Shown here: in pieces, positions 26,501 through 33,516 of the stretch
How the letters are laid out: every line of letters begins with the position of its first letter
Numbering within the stretch: the stretch's first letter is position 1
Assembly: GCF_027625935.1 (NCBI RefSeq)
Contig: NZ_CP115300.1
Coordinates: 8,618,001 to 8,682,000, forward strand
Length of the DNA stretch: 64,000 bases
Direction: 5' to 3'
DNA from: Streptomyces camelliae
GTDB taxonomy: Bacteria; Actinomycetota; Actinomycetes; Streptomycetales; Streptomycetaceae
Translations under genes and position numbers: made by a program
The notes under the pieces: model-generated
What the model was told of the DNA's origin: nothing
Database searches by the model: none
What the model saw: only the letters and a program-made list of their open reading frames with translations

Positions 26501-27497
26501 CGTCGACCACGGCCAGGTCCCACCCGGCCAGCGGCAGTCCGATGCGCACCGTACTGCCGCGCTCCAGCCGGGCGGCGCACGCCACGACCGTGGTCTCCGT
26601 GGGGCCGTACGTGTTCCACATCTCCCGCCCGGGGCCGGCGAACCGCTCGACCAGGCCCGGCGGGCACGCCTCGCCGCCCAGGATCAGCAACCGCACCCGG
26701 CGCAGCGCCGGTTCGGGCCACATCGCCAGCAGCGTCGGCACGGTCGACACGACGGTGATGCCGCGGGCGTCCAGCCAGGGCCCGAGTTCATGACCGGCCC
26801 GGACCAGCGAGCGCTCGGCCGGCACCAGACAGGCACCCGAGCGCCACGCGAGCCACATCTCCTCGCAGGAGGCGTCGAAGGCGACGGACAGTCCCGCGAG
26901 GACCCGGTCACCGGGGCCGAGCGGCCGGTCGCGCAGGAAGAGCCGTGCCTCGGCGTCGACGAAAGCGGCCGCGGACCGGTGGGTGACGGCGACGCCCTTG
27001 GGGGCACCGGTGGAACCGGAGGTGAAGATGATCCACGCGTCGTCCTCCGGACCGGGCACGCGGCGGCCGGCCACCGCGCCCGAGGGTGCCGTCAGCTCGG
27101 CGGGCTGCGGATGAGGCCCGAGGACGAGACACACCCCGGCCTCGCGGAAGACGGTGGCGGCACGCTCCTCGGGATCGTCCGCGTCCACCGGCACATAGGC
27201 CGCTCCGCTGTGGAGCACGGCGAGGATCGACAGATACAGCTCGGCGGCACCCGAGGAGATGCGGATCCCCACCCGGTCGCCGGGACCGATGCCCTCACCG
27301 GTGAGCCGCCGGGCGCGCCGGAGCACCTCGGCCGCCAGCTCACGGTAGGTCAGCGTCTCGGCGCCCGTGTCCAGGGCGGGGGCGTCCGGATGCCGGGCGG
27401 CGGTGGCGTGCAGGATGTCGATCAGGGTGCGCGGCGGCGAGGCCGTCGCGGAGCGGAAGAGAGCCCGGTGCGGCGCATCGAATGCGGGCGAAGACAA
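23586..27497 (-). CDS. pls: Epsilon-poly-L-lysine synthetase-like NRPS (Pls/PosA family)
   Basis: 1303 residues, close to the size of known Pls. The N-terminal adenylation domain has WIIFTSGSTGAPKGVAV, FDASCEEMWLAW, MWNTYGPTETTVVA, GRADDQVKLGGRRVELGEID and RASGKVDRAALP. A carrier domain follows (FVALGGTSLTAARM, phosphopantetheine Ser). The C-terminal half has about six membrane helices with three interspersed left-handed beta-helix-like soluble domains, the layout of membrane-bound homopolymer synthetases such as Pls, with no condensation or thioesterase domain. The N-terminal sequence (MSSP..., SVAFDASCEEMWLAW) strongly recalls Streptomyces albulus Pls from memory. Start is TTG 27497 with AGAGG 7 nt upstream. 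Substrate lysine is likely but not proven. Confidence 0.85.
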   Translation of the reverse strand: MSSPAFDAPHRALFRSATASPPRTLIDILHATAARHPDAPALDTGAETLTYRELAAEVLRRARRLTGEGIGPGDRVGIRISSGAAELYLSILAVLHSGAAYVPVDADDPEERAATVFREAGVCLVLGPHPQPAELTAPSGAVAGRRVPGPEDDAWIIFTSGSTGAPKGVAVTHRSAAAFVDAEARLFLRDRPLGPGDRVLAGLSVAFDASCEEMWLAWRSGACLVPAERSLVRAGHELGPWLDARGITVVSTVPTLLAMWPEPALRRVRLLILGGEACPPGLVERFAGPGREMWNTYGPTETTVVACAARLERGSTVRIGLPLAGWDLAVVDEAGDPVAYGEQGELVIAGAGTARYLDPAKDAERYRPCPALDAIRAYHSGDLVRADAEGLVFLGRADDQVKLGGRRVELGEIDAALLALPGVRGAAAAVRSTAVGASVLVGYVMAEPAADGGSAFEAGKARELLSERLPPPLVPLLAEVPALPTRASGKVDRAALPWPVPLAGDESGGGEATHRLDGTAARLADLWEQLLGVRPGPDSDFVALGGTSLTAARMASILREEYPGLSVADLYRHSVLHRMAGHLGSLAGTTRMVRPARPIPRRAAVVQFLVQLAGYGITGLRGLVALAAADDVLGVIAPHDWAPHTSWWLVLAGWAVLFSAPLRCLIGAALARTLAGSVTPGAHPRGGSAHLLLWTAERAVASFGVPALLGTPWAPVYARLLGCRTGRDVRLHAMPPVTGLAELGEGCSVEPEADLAGWWLDGDTLHVGRVSVGAGARVGHRGTLLPGAVVGRNAELTAGGCLDGRIPEGAVWTGSPARPAEPAERLAGAGWPAPPHGRHRRWHLAYALSLTGLPLLSLLAATPALFTVWLLVRSTPTLSGATTRLLAAAPLFAVLTTVCGSLVTALTVRLLNRSIKPGTHRADGGVAWRAWLVTRLLDAARTGFFPLYASLATPHWLRLLGARVGRGTEISTVLPLPSLLRVDDGAFLADDTLVAPYELRGGWMRLGAVRIGRRAFVGNSGIVGPGREVADHALVGVLSDAPARSEPGTSWIGRPAMPLPRLPETGDPARTFAPPRRLVVARAAVELCRVLPLVIGTLLAEGLLLGEQEFLDLGGLPLAALAGAPLLMAASLVACLGTTGAKWLLMGRFRSGERPLWSPFVWRNELFDTFVEVLAVPWGAGAFAGTPVLNWWLRSLGARIGRGVWCDTHWLPETDLITLGDGVSVNRGCVLQTHLFHDRIMRMDTVELAAGSSLGPHSIVLPGSTIGAGASIAAASLVMRGETVPAGTRWAGNPIAGAGRETA

Positions 27498-27792
27498 AAT
27501 GGTGCCTCTGGTGTGCGGTGCCTACGGATGCGAAGTCCATTACGGCTTGTCAGAAGCCTTTGCCAGCCTATGCGTTCACCAACTCGATGCAATTATTTCA
27601 CGACCGTGCCATGGGGATAAATTGATGAATTCCACACCATGATTCAACCATTCGAATTGATGTGCACTTATTCCTTTCGAGTTCGGAAAGAATGCGGCGT
27701 GAGAACGGTTTGATTTCCGTGCGGTCACCATGTGATGATCGTATGGCCGGTGCGTCGACTGCCGTGCCGGGCCTGAGTGTCAGGAGTGACCG
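27498..27792. other. Low-GC divergent promoter region between pls-like gene and msrA
   Basis: About 295 bp without a gene. From roughly 27540 to 27720 the GC content drops visibly to near 50 percent or lower, against about 72 percent around it. It contains A/T-rich words such as GCAATTATTTCACG, GGGATAAATTGATGAATTCC and TTCGAATTGATG. It should hold the promoters of both genes. The longer open frame running through it on the minus strand is antisense to msrA and is not taken as a gene. Confidence 0.6.
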
Positions 27793-28311
27793 ATGACTGT
27801 GGGAACCGAGCGGGCCGTGCTGGCGGGCGGTTGTTTCTGGGGCATGCAGGATCTGATCCGCAAGCAGCCGGGCGTCGTCTCCACACGCGTCGGCTACAGC
27901 GGTGGTGACACGCCGAACGCCACGTATCGCGACCACGGTGACCACGCCGAGTCCATCGAGATCCTCTTCGACCCCACGGTCACGAGCTACCGCGACATCC
28001 TGGAGTTCTTCTTCCAGATCCACGACCCGACCACGAAGGACCGCCAGGGCAACGACCTCGGGCGCAGCTACCGGTCCGCCGTCTTCTACGCCGACGAGGA
28101 GCAGCACCGCGTCGCCCTGGACACGATCGCGGACGTCGAGGCGAGCGGCCTCTGGCCGGGCAAGGTCGTCACGGAGGTGCAACCCGTGGGCGACTTCTGG
28201 GAGGCGGAGCCCGAGCACCAGGACTACCTGGAGCGTTACCCCGACGGCTACACCTGCCACTTCCCGCGGCCGAACTGGAAGCTCCCGCGTCGAGGCTCGT
28301 CCGCCCTGTGA
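27793..28311 (+). CDS. msrA: Peptide methionine (S)-sulfoxide reductase
   Basis: 172 residues. The active-site motif [17 protein letters not shown] carries the catalytic Cys; [24 protein letters not shown] and [27 protein letters not shown] are MsrA hallmarks. It reduces Met-S-sulfoxide in proteins. ATG 27793 with GGAGTGACCG upstream. It ends with a basic tail ([12 protein letters not shown]). Divergent from the pls-like gene. Confidence 0.95.
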   Translation: MTVGTERAVLAGGCFWGMQDLIRKQPGVVSTRVGYSGGDTPNATYRDHGDHAESIEILFDPTVTSYRDILEFFFQIHDPTTKDRQGNDLGRSYRSAVFYADEEQHRVALDTIADVEASGLWPGKVVTEVQPVGDFWEAEPEHQDYLERYPDGYTCHFPRPNWKLPRRGSSAL

Positions 28312-28353
28312 CGCCGCGCAGGGGAAACCGCGGGCGGTGCCGCTCGCCGAGGG

Positions 28354-28368
28354 GCCGCATCGTGCGGC
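28354..28368. terminator. Short hairpin between convergent msrA and glycosyltransferase
   Basis: GCCGCA-TCG-TGCGGC, 6-bp stem and 3-nt loop, in the 199-bp convergent gap (28312-28510). No other gene is seen in that gap. Weak terminator candidate. Confidence 0.35.
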
Positions 28369-28510
28369 GCATGCCGAGCCGGACGCGCCTCGGGTGATTC
28401 AGCGGTGGAACGGCACGCAGGGGAGACCGTCGGTGTCGTCGCCGGCCGAGGACCGGGAGCGCTGAGCCACCGGCGGGCGGAGGAATCGACGCCGGCCGCG
28501 TACGAGCCCG

Positions 28511-29635
28511 TCAGCGCCGGGAGCCCTTCTTGCGGGCCTTGGAACGGGCCGGCCTGGGCACGGCGGTGACGTACGGTGCCGAGAACCGCCGGTTGGCGAT
28601 GACCTGTTGGCGGATGCCGTCGGGCAGGTCCGGGAGAGCGAGCAGACGGTCGCAGGCGCGTACGGCCTCGGCGTGTTCGCCGACCCAGTGGGCGGTGATG
28701 GAGTACTCGAACAGCAGCCCCCACCGGTACACCCACGACCGGGTGAACAGCAGGTCGTCCGGCTCGGGCCGGCCGACCGCCCGGGCGAGCAGGGCGTGAG
28801 CGGTGCGGTACCGGCCCTGCACCCGCAGCCGGGACGCCAACTCGTAGCAGGCCTCCAGCCGTTGGGGCCGTACCTCCCAGGCCCTGCTGAGCGCGTCCAT
28901 GGCCCCGGGCCAGTCGTCGGTGCGCTCGGCTCGCAGGACTCCGGACTCCAGCAGCGCGCAGTACACCTCCTCGGGCCAGCCGCCCATCGCCGCACGGCGC
29001 TCGTAGAGACGGATGGCCTCCTCCGTGTGCCCGAGGTCGCGTTCGGTGTTGGCCAGGTAGAAGACGGTGCGCGGATCGCCGGGGTCGCGGACGAGTTCCC
29101 GGCGCAGCAGCCGGGCGTCACGCTCGAACTTCTCGGCGCGGCAGCCGCCGTCGGCGTGGTCCTCGATGACCAGCGCGTCGAGGTTCTCCTGGAGGTCGGG
29201 CGCGTCCGTGCAGGGGTACTCGTGGGTGACCCCCTCGTAACGCCAGGCCAGGTCACCGCGCATGAGGTGCTTGAAACGGTGCTGGGTGCCGGGGGTGTCG
29301 TAACGGAGCATGTACGACGTCGCGGTGAGCCTCGGCAGCGGTGCGTCCTGGCGCAGGACATGGTCGGCGTCGAGGGTGAGGAGGTAGTCGGCCCGGCCTC
29401 GGGCCCGGCGGATGTTGCCGGTGCGGTTGTGCCCGAAGTCGACCCACTCCTCCTCGACCAGTTCGCCGGGGATGCCGTCCAGCACCTCCCGGATCAGGTC
29501 CTGGGTGCCGTCCGTGGACCCGGTGTCGGAGATCACCCAGGTGTCGACCAGCGGCCGTACCGACTCCAGGCAACGCTCGATCACGCGCGCCTCGTTCTTG
29601 ACGATCATGCACAGGCACAGGGTCTGCGGCTTCAC
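28511..29635 (-). CDS. Glycosyltransferase family 2 protein with TPR-like C-terminal half
   Basis: 374 residues. The N-terminal domain has the GT2 features LCMIVKNEARVIERCLESVRPLVDTWVISDTGSTDGTQ and YLLTLDADHVL (DxD). The C-terminal half has helical repeats typical of TPR proteins (TVFYLANTERDLGHTEEAIRLYERRA; ACYELASRLRVQGRYRTAHALLARA). GT2-TPR proteins of this type transfer sugars to protein or polysaccharide acceptors. Start is GTG 29635, since similarity begins at VKPQTLCLCMIVKNEA; no ribosome site is visible. A collagen-like secreted protein is encoded divergently and could be an acceptor, which is inference. Basic tail SKARKKGSRR. Confidence 0.82.
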   Translation of the reverse strand: MKPQTLCLCMIVKNEARVIERCLESVRPLVDTWVISDTGSTDGTQDLIREVLDGIPGELVEEEWVDFGHNRTGNIRRARGRADYLLTLDADHVLRQDAPLPRLTATSYMLRYDTPGTQHRFKHLMRGDLAWRYEGVTHEYPCTDAPDLQENLDALVIEDHADGGCRAEKFERDARLLRRELVRDPGDPRTVFYLANTERDLGHTEEAIRLYERRAAMGGWPEEVYCALLESGVLRAERTDDWPGAMDALSRAWEVRPQRLEACYELASRLRVQGRYRTAHALLARAVGRPEPDDLLFTRSWVYRWGLLFEYSITAHWVGEHAEAVRACDRLLALPDLPDGIRQQVIANRRFSAPYVTAVPRPARSKARKKGSRR

Positions 29636-29941
29636 GGCGGCCAATGTGGCACGGGCCGATCGCGCGGCGCCGCGCCACACGCGGGACGGGGACGGTGGTG
29701 CCCCGTTCGGCCGTGCGCGGGCCGTGCGGTCGGCCGAGGGCGGCGGGAGCCGGGGCCGATGGGGCCGGGCCCGGCCGGTTCGGGCCGGCCCGGTCCCATC
29801 GGCCGGCTCGTCCTCTAGTCCGATCCAATGACAAGTCGGCGCGCTCTCGTTGTGTCCGCCGGTCCTTCCCCGGCGTTCAGGCCACTCTCGCACTGGAGTC
29901 CGGGGCAGCGCCCGGACCGCTTCGAGTCAAGGAGCATGTCG
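29636..29941. other. 306-bp divergent intergenic region with a long GC hairpin
   Basis: No gene is supported here. It contains a large imperfect inverted repeat at 29755-29803: GCCGATGGGGCCGGGCCCGG at the left and GGGCCGGCCCGGTCCCATCG at the right, around a 5-nt loop, about 20 paired bases with two irregularities. The promoters of the glycosyltransferase and collagen-like genes should lie on its two sides. Confidence 0.55.
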
Positions 29942-30697
29942 ATGAGTCCTGACCCCAGGACGTCCCACTTCGGGCCACTGGCCCGAGACAGGTTCAAGAA
30001 GGCCGGGATGCTGGCCTCCCTCACGGTGGTCCTCGCGGCCGGTGTCCTCACCCCCGCCGCGGCGGCCGCGCGCGCCATGAGCGACCGCGCTCCCTCCGTG
30101 CAGCGGTACGGCGGCGACGACGAATGCAAGCCCAGCCACCACAAGACGGCCGCGACCGCCGCCGGCGGGGACCACGGGAAGAACTGCAAGGGTGCCACGG
30201 GACCGACGGGCCCGACCGGTCCGCGCGGCGCGACAGGTCCGACGGGCCCGACCGGTCCGCGCGGCGAGACGGGTGCGCCGGGTCCCACCGGCCCCACGGG
30301 TCCCTGCACGGACATCGACGCCCAGCAGGACTCCAGCGACTTCGAACTACGGGCCGCGGTGAGCGGCGGACGCACATACGCGGGCGTCCGCGACCTGCGC
30401 ATGAACGAGCTCCACAACTTCCTGTGGACCGACCTCAGCACCCACACCGGCTATCCGTCGGGGCCGGTCCAGGGCACGCCCTGTGGAGTGTCGATCAACG
30501 CCCACAATCAGGGCAATCAGCCGATCAGGATCGACGTCATCACCACGACGGGGCAGATCTGGGAAACCACCTGCACCGAGAACAACCGCACCCATCCCGC
30601 CACCCTCGACTGCGGTACTGCCACCAGTAATCCGTGGGTCGAGGTGAACCGCCAGCCGGCCCCGATGCAGACGAACGGCGGCACGGTCGTCCCGTGA
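29942..30697 (+). CDS. Secreted protein with collagen-like Gly-X-Y repeats
   Basis: 251 residues. A signal peptide ([28 protein letters not shown]) is followed by a short His/Lys/Cys-containing linker. A collagen-like tract of 13 Gly-X-Y triplets runs from 30191 to 30307 ([13 protein letters not shown] unit repeated, ending GPC). A C-terminal domain of about 130 residues has three cysteines and no recognised family. Bacterial collagen-like proteins form triple helices and often serve surface or spore adhesion; the tract here is short. Second ATG (29942) is 7 nt from AAGGAG and preferred over 29936. Confidence 0.82.
   Translation: MSPDPRTSHFGPLARDRFKKAGMLASLTVVLAAGVLTPAAAAARAMSDRAPSVQRYGGDDECKPSHHKTAATAAGGDHGKNCKGATGPTGPTGPRGATGPTGPTGPRGETGAPGPTGPTGPCTDIDAQQDSSDFELRAAVSGGRTYAGVRDLRMNELHNFLWTDLSTHTGYPSGPVQGTPCGVSINAHNQGNQPIRIDVITTTGQIWETTCTENNRTHPATLDCGTATSNPWVEVNRQPAPMQTNGGTVVP
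30191..30307 (+). repeat. Collagen-like triplet repeat tract (GPT/GPR rich)
   Basis: Thirteen Gly-X-Y codon triplets within the secreted protein. At DNA level a 33-bp unit coding for [12 protein letters not shown] occurs twice with few differences, so unequal crossing-over could change the number of triplets. Confidence 0.85.
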
Positions 30698-30721
30698 CGC
30701 TTTCGCCCCGCCCGGCCACGA

Positions 30722-30754
30722 GCAAGCCCCCTCCCGTGCAGGGAGGGGGCTTGC
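30722..30754. terminator. Strong bidirectional hairpin terminator
   Basis: Perfect 14-bp stem GCAAGCCCCCTCCC / GGGAGGGGGCTTGC with loop GTGCA, in the gap between the convergent collagen-like gene and the Lrp-type regulator. Confidence 0.8.
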
Positions 30755-30788
30755 GTCGCTTGTCCCGCACGGACGCGCCGCCTGACGG

Positions 30789-31253
30789 TCAGTCGGGGGC
30801 GGGGAGCCGTACCGGGGCGGTGTCGCTCACCTGCTGGAAGATGAGCGAGGTACGGAAACCGGTGATCTCCCCGCGCTTGCTGAGCCGGTCGGTGAGGAAG
30901 GCGTGCAGGTGGTCGAGGTCCTGCACGGCGACATGGAGGAGGAAGTCGTCCCCGCCGGAGAGCACGAAGACGTGCAGGACTTCCGGCAGACCACTGGCGA
31001 AGGTCTTGAAGCCGTCGATGACGACGCGGCTGAGCGGGCGCACCTGAACCGACACGAGTGCCTGGACACCGCGGTTGAGCGCGGCGGGGTCGATGTCGGC
31101 GTGGTAGCCGCGGATGACGCCACGGCGGGTCAGCGCCCGCACCCGCTCCAGACACGTCGAGGGGGCGATGCCGAGCTGCCGGGCGAGTTCACGATTGGAC
31201 TGCCGCGCATCTGTCTGGAGAAGCCGGACAATCGCCGAATCAAGTTCGTCCAT
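30789..31253 (-). CDS. Lrp/AsnC-family transcriptional regulator
   Basis: 154 residues from MDELDSAIVRLLQTDARQSNRELARQLGIAPSTCLERVRALTRRGVIRGYHADIDP, the standard Lrp helix-turn-helix, then a RAM ligand domain (HVFVLSGGDDFLLHVAVQDLDHLHAFLTDRL). ATG 31253 matches the family start; the frame is open up to 31319. It is divergent from an amino-acid dehydrogenase gene, the usual arrangement of a Bkd/Lrp-type regulator with its target, so it probably senses a branched-chain amino acid and controls that gene. Confidence 0.9.
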   Translation of the reverse strand: MDELDSAIVRLLQTDARQSNRELARQLGIAPSTCLERVRALTRRGVIRGYHADIDPAALNRGVQALVSVQVRPLSRVVIDGFKTFASGLPEVLHVFVLSGGDDFLLHVAVQDLDHLHAFLTDRLSKRGEITGFRTSLIFQQVSDTAPVRLPAPD

Positions 31254-31365
31254 GGCCGACGACCGTAGCGCATCCGCGGCCAAACGTTCGGTGGAGAGCC
31301 CATCCATCCAGGCATTCATGCAGGATCAGGTCGTCACACCGGACGAACGAAAGGACGGCAGGCTC

Positions 31366-32451
31366 ATGCTCGAACACGAGCAGGTCGTGATCCGCACCGG
31401 CCGGCGCTCCCGGCTGCCGGTGATCGTGGCGGTGCATTCGACGGCACTCGGTCCGGCGGCCGGCGGCCTGCGGCTCTGGCACTACCGCGACTGGCGGGAC
31501 GGCCTCGACGACGCCCTTCGCCTGTCATCGGCGATGACGTCGAAGTTCGCCGTGGCCGGGCTGCCCAGCGGAGGCGGCAAGACCGTCGTGGCCCTGCCGC
31601 AGGGCACGAAGCCCGACGCCGCCCGGCACCGCGATGTGCTGCACGACGTGGCCGACGTCATCGCCTCGCTGGGCGGTGCCTACGCCACCGGCCCGGACGT
31701 CGGGACCGGCCCCGACGACATGGCCGTGATCGGGGAGATCACCCCCCATGTGTTCTGCCGGCCGGCACATCAGGGCGGCAGCGGCGACTCCTCCCCGCAC
31801 ACCGCACAGGGCGCGTTCGCCGCTCTGCGCGCCGTGAGCCGGCGGCTGTACGGCACGCCGAGCCTGGCGGGCCGTACGGTCGCCGTGGCCGGGCTGGGCC
31901 GCGTCGGCGCCGCGCTCGCCCGCCTGCTCGCGGCCGAGGGCGCCGCCCTGACGGTGACCGACATCGACCCGGACAAGCGGACGATCGGCGAGGAACTCGG
32001 GGCGGTCTGGGCCGCACCCGAGAAGATCCTCGGCGCGGACGTGGACATCGTGGTCCCCGCCGCCCTCGGCTCCGTCCTGGACCGGCAGACCGTGGCGGAC
32101 CTGCGCTGCCGCGCCGTGGTCGGGCCGGCCAACAACCAGCTCGCCACGCCCGAGGCCGCCGAACTGCTGCACGAGCGCGGCATCGTCTGGGTGCCGGACT
32201 ACGTCGCGAGTGCGGGCGGAGTCATCCACGCCGTCAGCGTCGAACTCCACCGCCTCACCGCCGACGAGGCGCGTGCACGGGTCGACGCCATCGAGCGGAC
32301 CGTCGACGACCTGCTGGACACCGCGCGGTCCCGCGGCCAGAGCCCGGCCCAGGCGGCCGGCGAGCTGGCCCGGCGCCGGCTGGGCGCCGCGTCCGGCCCG
32401 GCCGGCCGACCCGTGGCCCAGCGCCCGCCGGCCCAGGAACAGCACGCATGA
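31366..32451 (+). CDS. Glu/Leu/Phe/Val dehydrogenase family (leucine/valine dehydrogenase-like)
   Basis: 361 residues. The catalytic Lys region is SSAMTSKFAVAGLPSGGGKTVVALP and the substrate domain has TGPDVGTGPDDM. The Rossmann part has VAVAGLGRVGAALARLLAAEG, followed by GPANNQLATPEAAELL and VPDYVASAGGVI, all typical of leucine/valine dehydrogenases, which deaminate the amino acid with NAD+. ATG 31366 is chosen; ATG 31318 in frame is an alternative adding 16 residues. It is divergent from the Lrp-type gene. The C-terminus is Ala/Pro/Gln-rich and lies at a direct DNA repeat. Confidence 0.86.
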   Translation: MLEHEQVVIRTGRRSRLPVIVAVHSTALGPAAGGLRLWHYRDWRDGLDDALRLSSAMTSKFAVAGLPSGGGKTVVALPQGTKPDAARHRDVLHDVADVIASLGGAYATGPDVGTGPDDMAVIGEITPHVFCRPAHQGGSGDSSPHTAQGAFAALRAVSRRLYGTPSLAGRTVAVAGLGRVGAALARLLAAEGAALTVTDIDPDKRTIGEELGAVWAAPEKILGADVDIVVPAALGSVLDRQTVADLRCRAVVGPANNQLATPEAAELLHERGIVWVPDYVASAGGVIHAVSVELHRLTADEARARVDAIERTVDDLLDTARSRGQSPAQAAGELARRRLGAASGPAGRPVAQRPPAQEQHA

Positions 32452-32491
32452 GCCCAGGCCCGGCATCCGTAAGTCCAGGAACAGTACGCAT
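32433..32491. repeat. 17-bp direct repeat at the 3' end of the amino-acid dehydrogenase gene
   Basis: CCAGGAACAGCACGCAT (32433-32449, last codons of the gene) recurs as CCAGGAACAGTACGCAT (32475-32491) just after the stop, 42 bp apart with one mismatch. An 11-bp inverted repeat CCAGGCCCGGC ... GCCGGGCCTGG spans the second copy (about 32454-32518). Confidence 0.6.
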
Positions 32492-32566
32492 CCGGCCAGG
32501 AGGTGCGCCGGGCCTGGCCGAAACCCACACCGCACAGGGGTCGGTGACGAGACACCATGGAGGATT

Positions 32567-33331
32567 ATGAGCACCGACACGGGCACCGCCGTCGGCCACT
32601 ACGACCGGCTGCTGGCCGAGCACTACACCTGGATGCTGGGCGGTGACATCCAGGCGGCCGCGGACCGGCAGGCCGCGCTGCTCGCCGACCTCGGGCTGAC
32701 CGGTGCCGAGAGCGGTGGCACGGCCGTCGACCTGGGCTGCGGTTCCGGCGCGCAGACGCTGGCGCTGCTCCGGCTGGGCTTCTCCCCGGTGATCGCGGTG
32801 GACACCAGCCGCGCTCTGCTCGACGAACTCCTCGCGCACGTCCCGGACTCCGGTGCCGTCCGTCCGGTGCACGGCGACATCCGTACCGCTCTGCCCGAGG
32901 TGAGCGAGCCGGGCACGGTGAGGACCGTCGTGTGCATGGGGGACACGCTTCCCCATCTGCCCGCCAGGTCGGACGTGCCCGCGTTGCTCGGCGACATCAG
33001 CCGCGTGCTCGCTCCGGGCGGTCACCTCGTGCTCACCTACCGCGATCTGACGGTGGAACTGCACGGCACGGACCGCTTCATCCCGGTCCGCAGCAGCGAC
33101 GACCGGCTGCTCACCTGCTTCCTCGAATACCGCGACGAGGACACCGTGATCGTCCACGACCTGCTGCACACCCGGGTCGACGGCTCCTGGCGGCAGCGGG
33201 CGAGCAGCTACCCCAAGCTCCGCATCGCACCGCCCTGGCTGGCCGGACAGTGCCGGGCGGCGGGGCTGGACGTCCGCCGGGAGACGGCCGACTCCAGGGG
33301 CATGCGGATCCTGCACGCGGTGAAGCCCTGA
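32567..33331 (+). CDS. Class I SAM-dependent methyltransferase
   Basis: 254 residues. Motif I is AVDLGCGSGAQTLALLRLGF, followed by AVDTSRALLDELL, GDIRTALPE and a late LAPGGHLVLTYRD. The substrate is unknown; the domain resembles small-molecule methyltransferases. ATG 32567 sits just after GGAGGATT. It is the last gene before the betaine island and is closed by a strong hairpin. Confidence 0.82.
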   Translation: MSTDTGTAVGHYDRLLAEHYTWMLGGDIQAAADRQAALLADLGLTGAESGGTAVDLGCGSGAQTLALLRLGFSPVIAVDTSRALLDELLAHVPDSGAVRPVHGDIRTALPEVSEPGTVRTVVCMGDTLPHLPARSDVPALLGDISRVLAPGGHLVLTYRDLTVELHGTDRFIPVRSSDDRLLTCFLEYRDEDTVIVHDLLHTRVDGSWRQRASSYPKLRIAPPWLAGQCRAAGLDVRRETADSRGMRILHAVKP

Positions 33332-33345
33332 TCCGGTTTCGAGGC

Positions 33346-33382
33346 GACGAGCCCCGGGAGCCGGCCGCTCCCGGGGCTCGTC
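33346..33382 (+). terminator. Hairpin terminator at the boundary of the betaine island
   Basis: Perfect 16-bp stem GACGAGCCCCGGGAGC / GCTCCCGGGGCTCGTC with loop CGGCC, 14 bp after the methyltransferase stop. Confidence 0.8.
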
Positions 33383-33418
33383 CACGTCGGCGGTGGCGGA
33401 CAACCGCGCGACGGATCC

Positions 33419-33485
33419 TTGACCGCTGCTTCGACCTCCGCGATGCTGTGTTGCGAAACACGAGATGCGTGCCGTAATAGGCAAC
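33419..33485 (+). promoter_or_regulatory. Promoter with tandem IclR-type boxes, upstream of mscR copy 1
   Basis: TTGACC (33419) with a -10-like GATGCT 17 bp on (33442), then box 1 GTTGCG-AAACA-CGAGAT (33450-33466) and box 2 GTGCCG-TAATA-GGCAAC (33469-33485), start-to-start 19 bp. The outer half-sites match the GTTGCG-N5-CGCAAC consensus best. Confidence 0.6.
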
Positions 33486-33516
33486 ATCTCGACCTTCTGT
33501 CAGCCGAGGAGTGGCC

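Noticed and set aside
24633..27620. A 995-codon plus-strand frame opposite the poly-lysine synthetase-like gene
   Set aside because: Antisense shadow of a gene with full adenylation-domain motifs.
30191..30307. Short-period direct repeats considered as a CRISPR-like or minisatellite array
   Set aside because: They encode Gly-X-Y triplets in frame in a secreted protein; no spacers and no cas genes.
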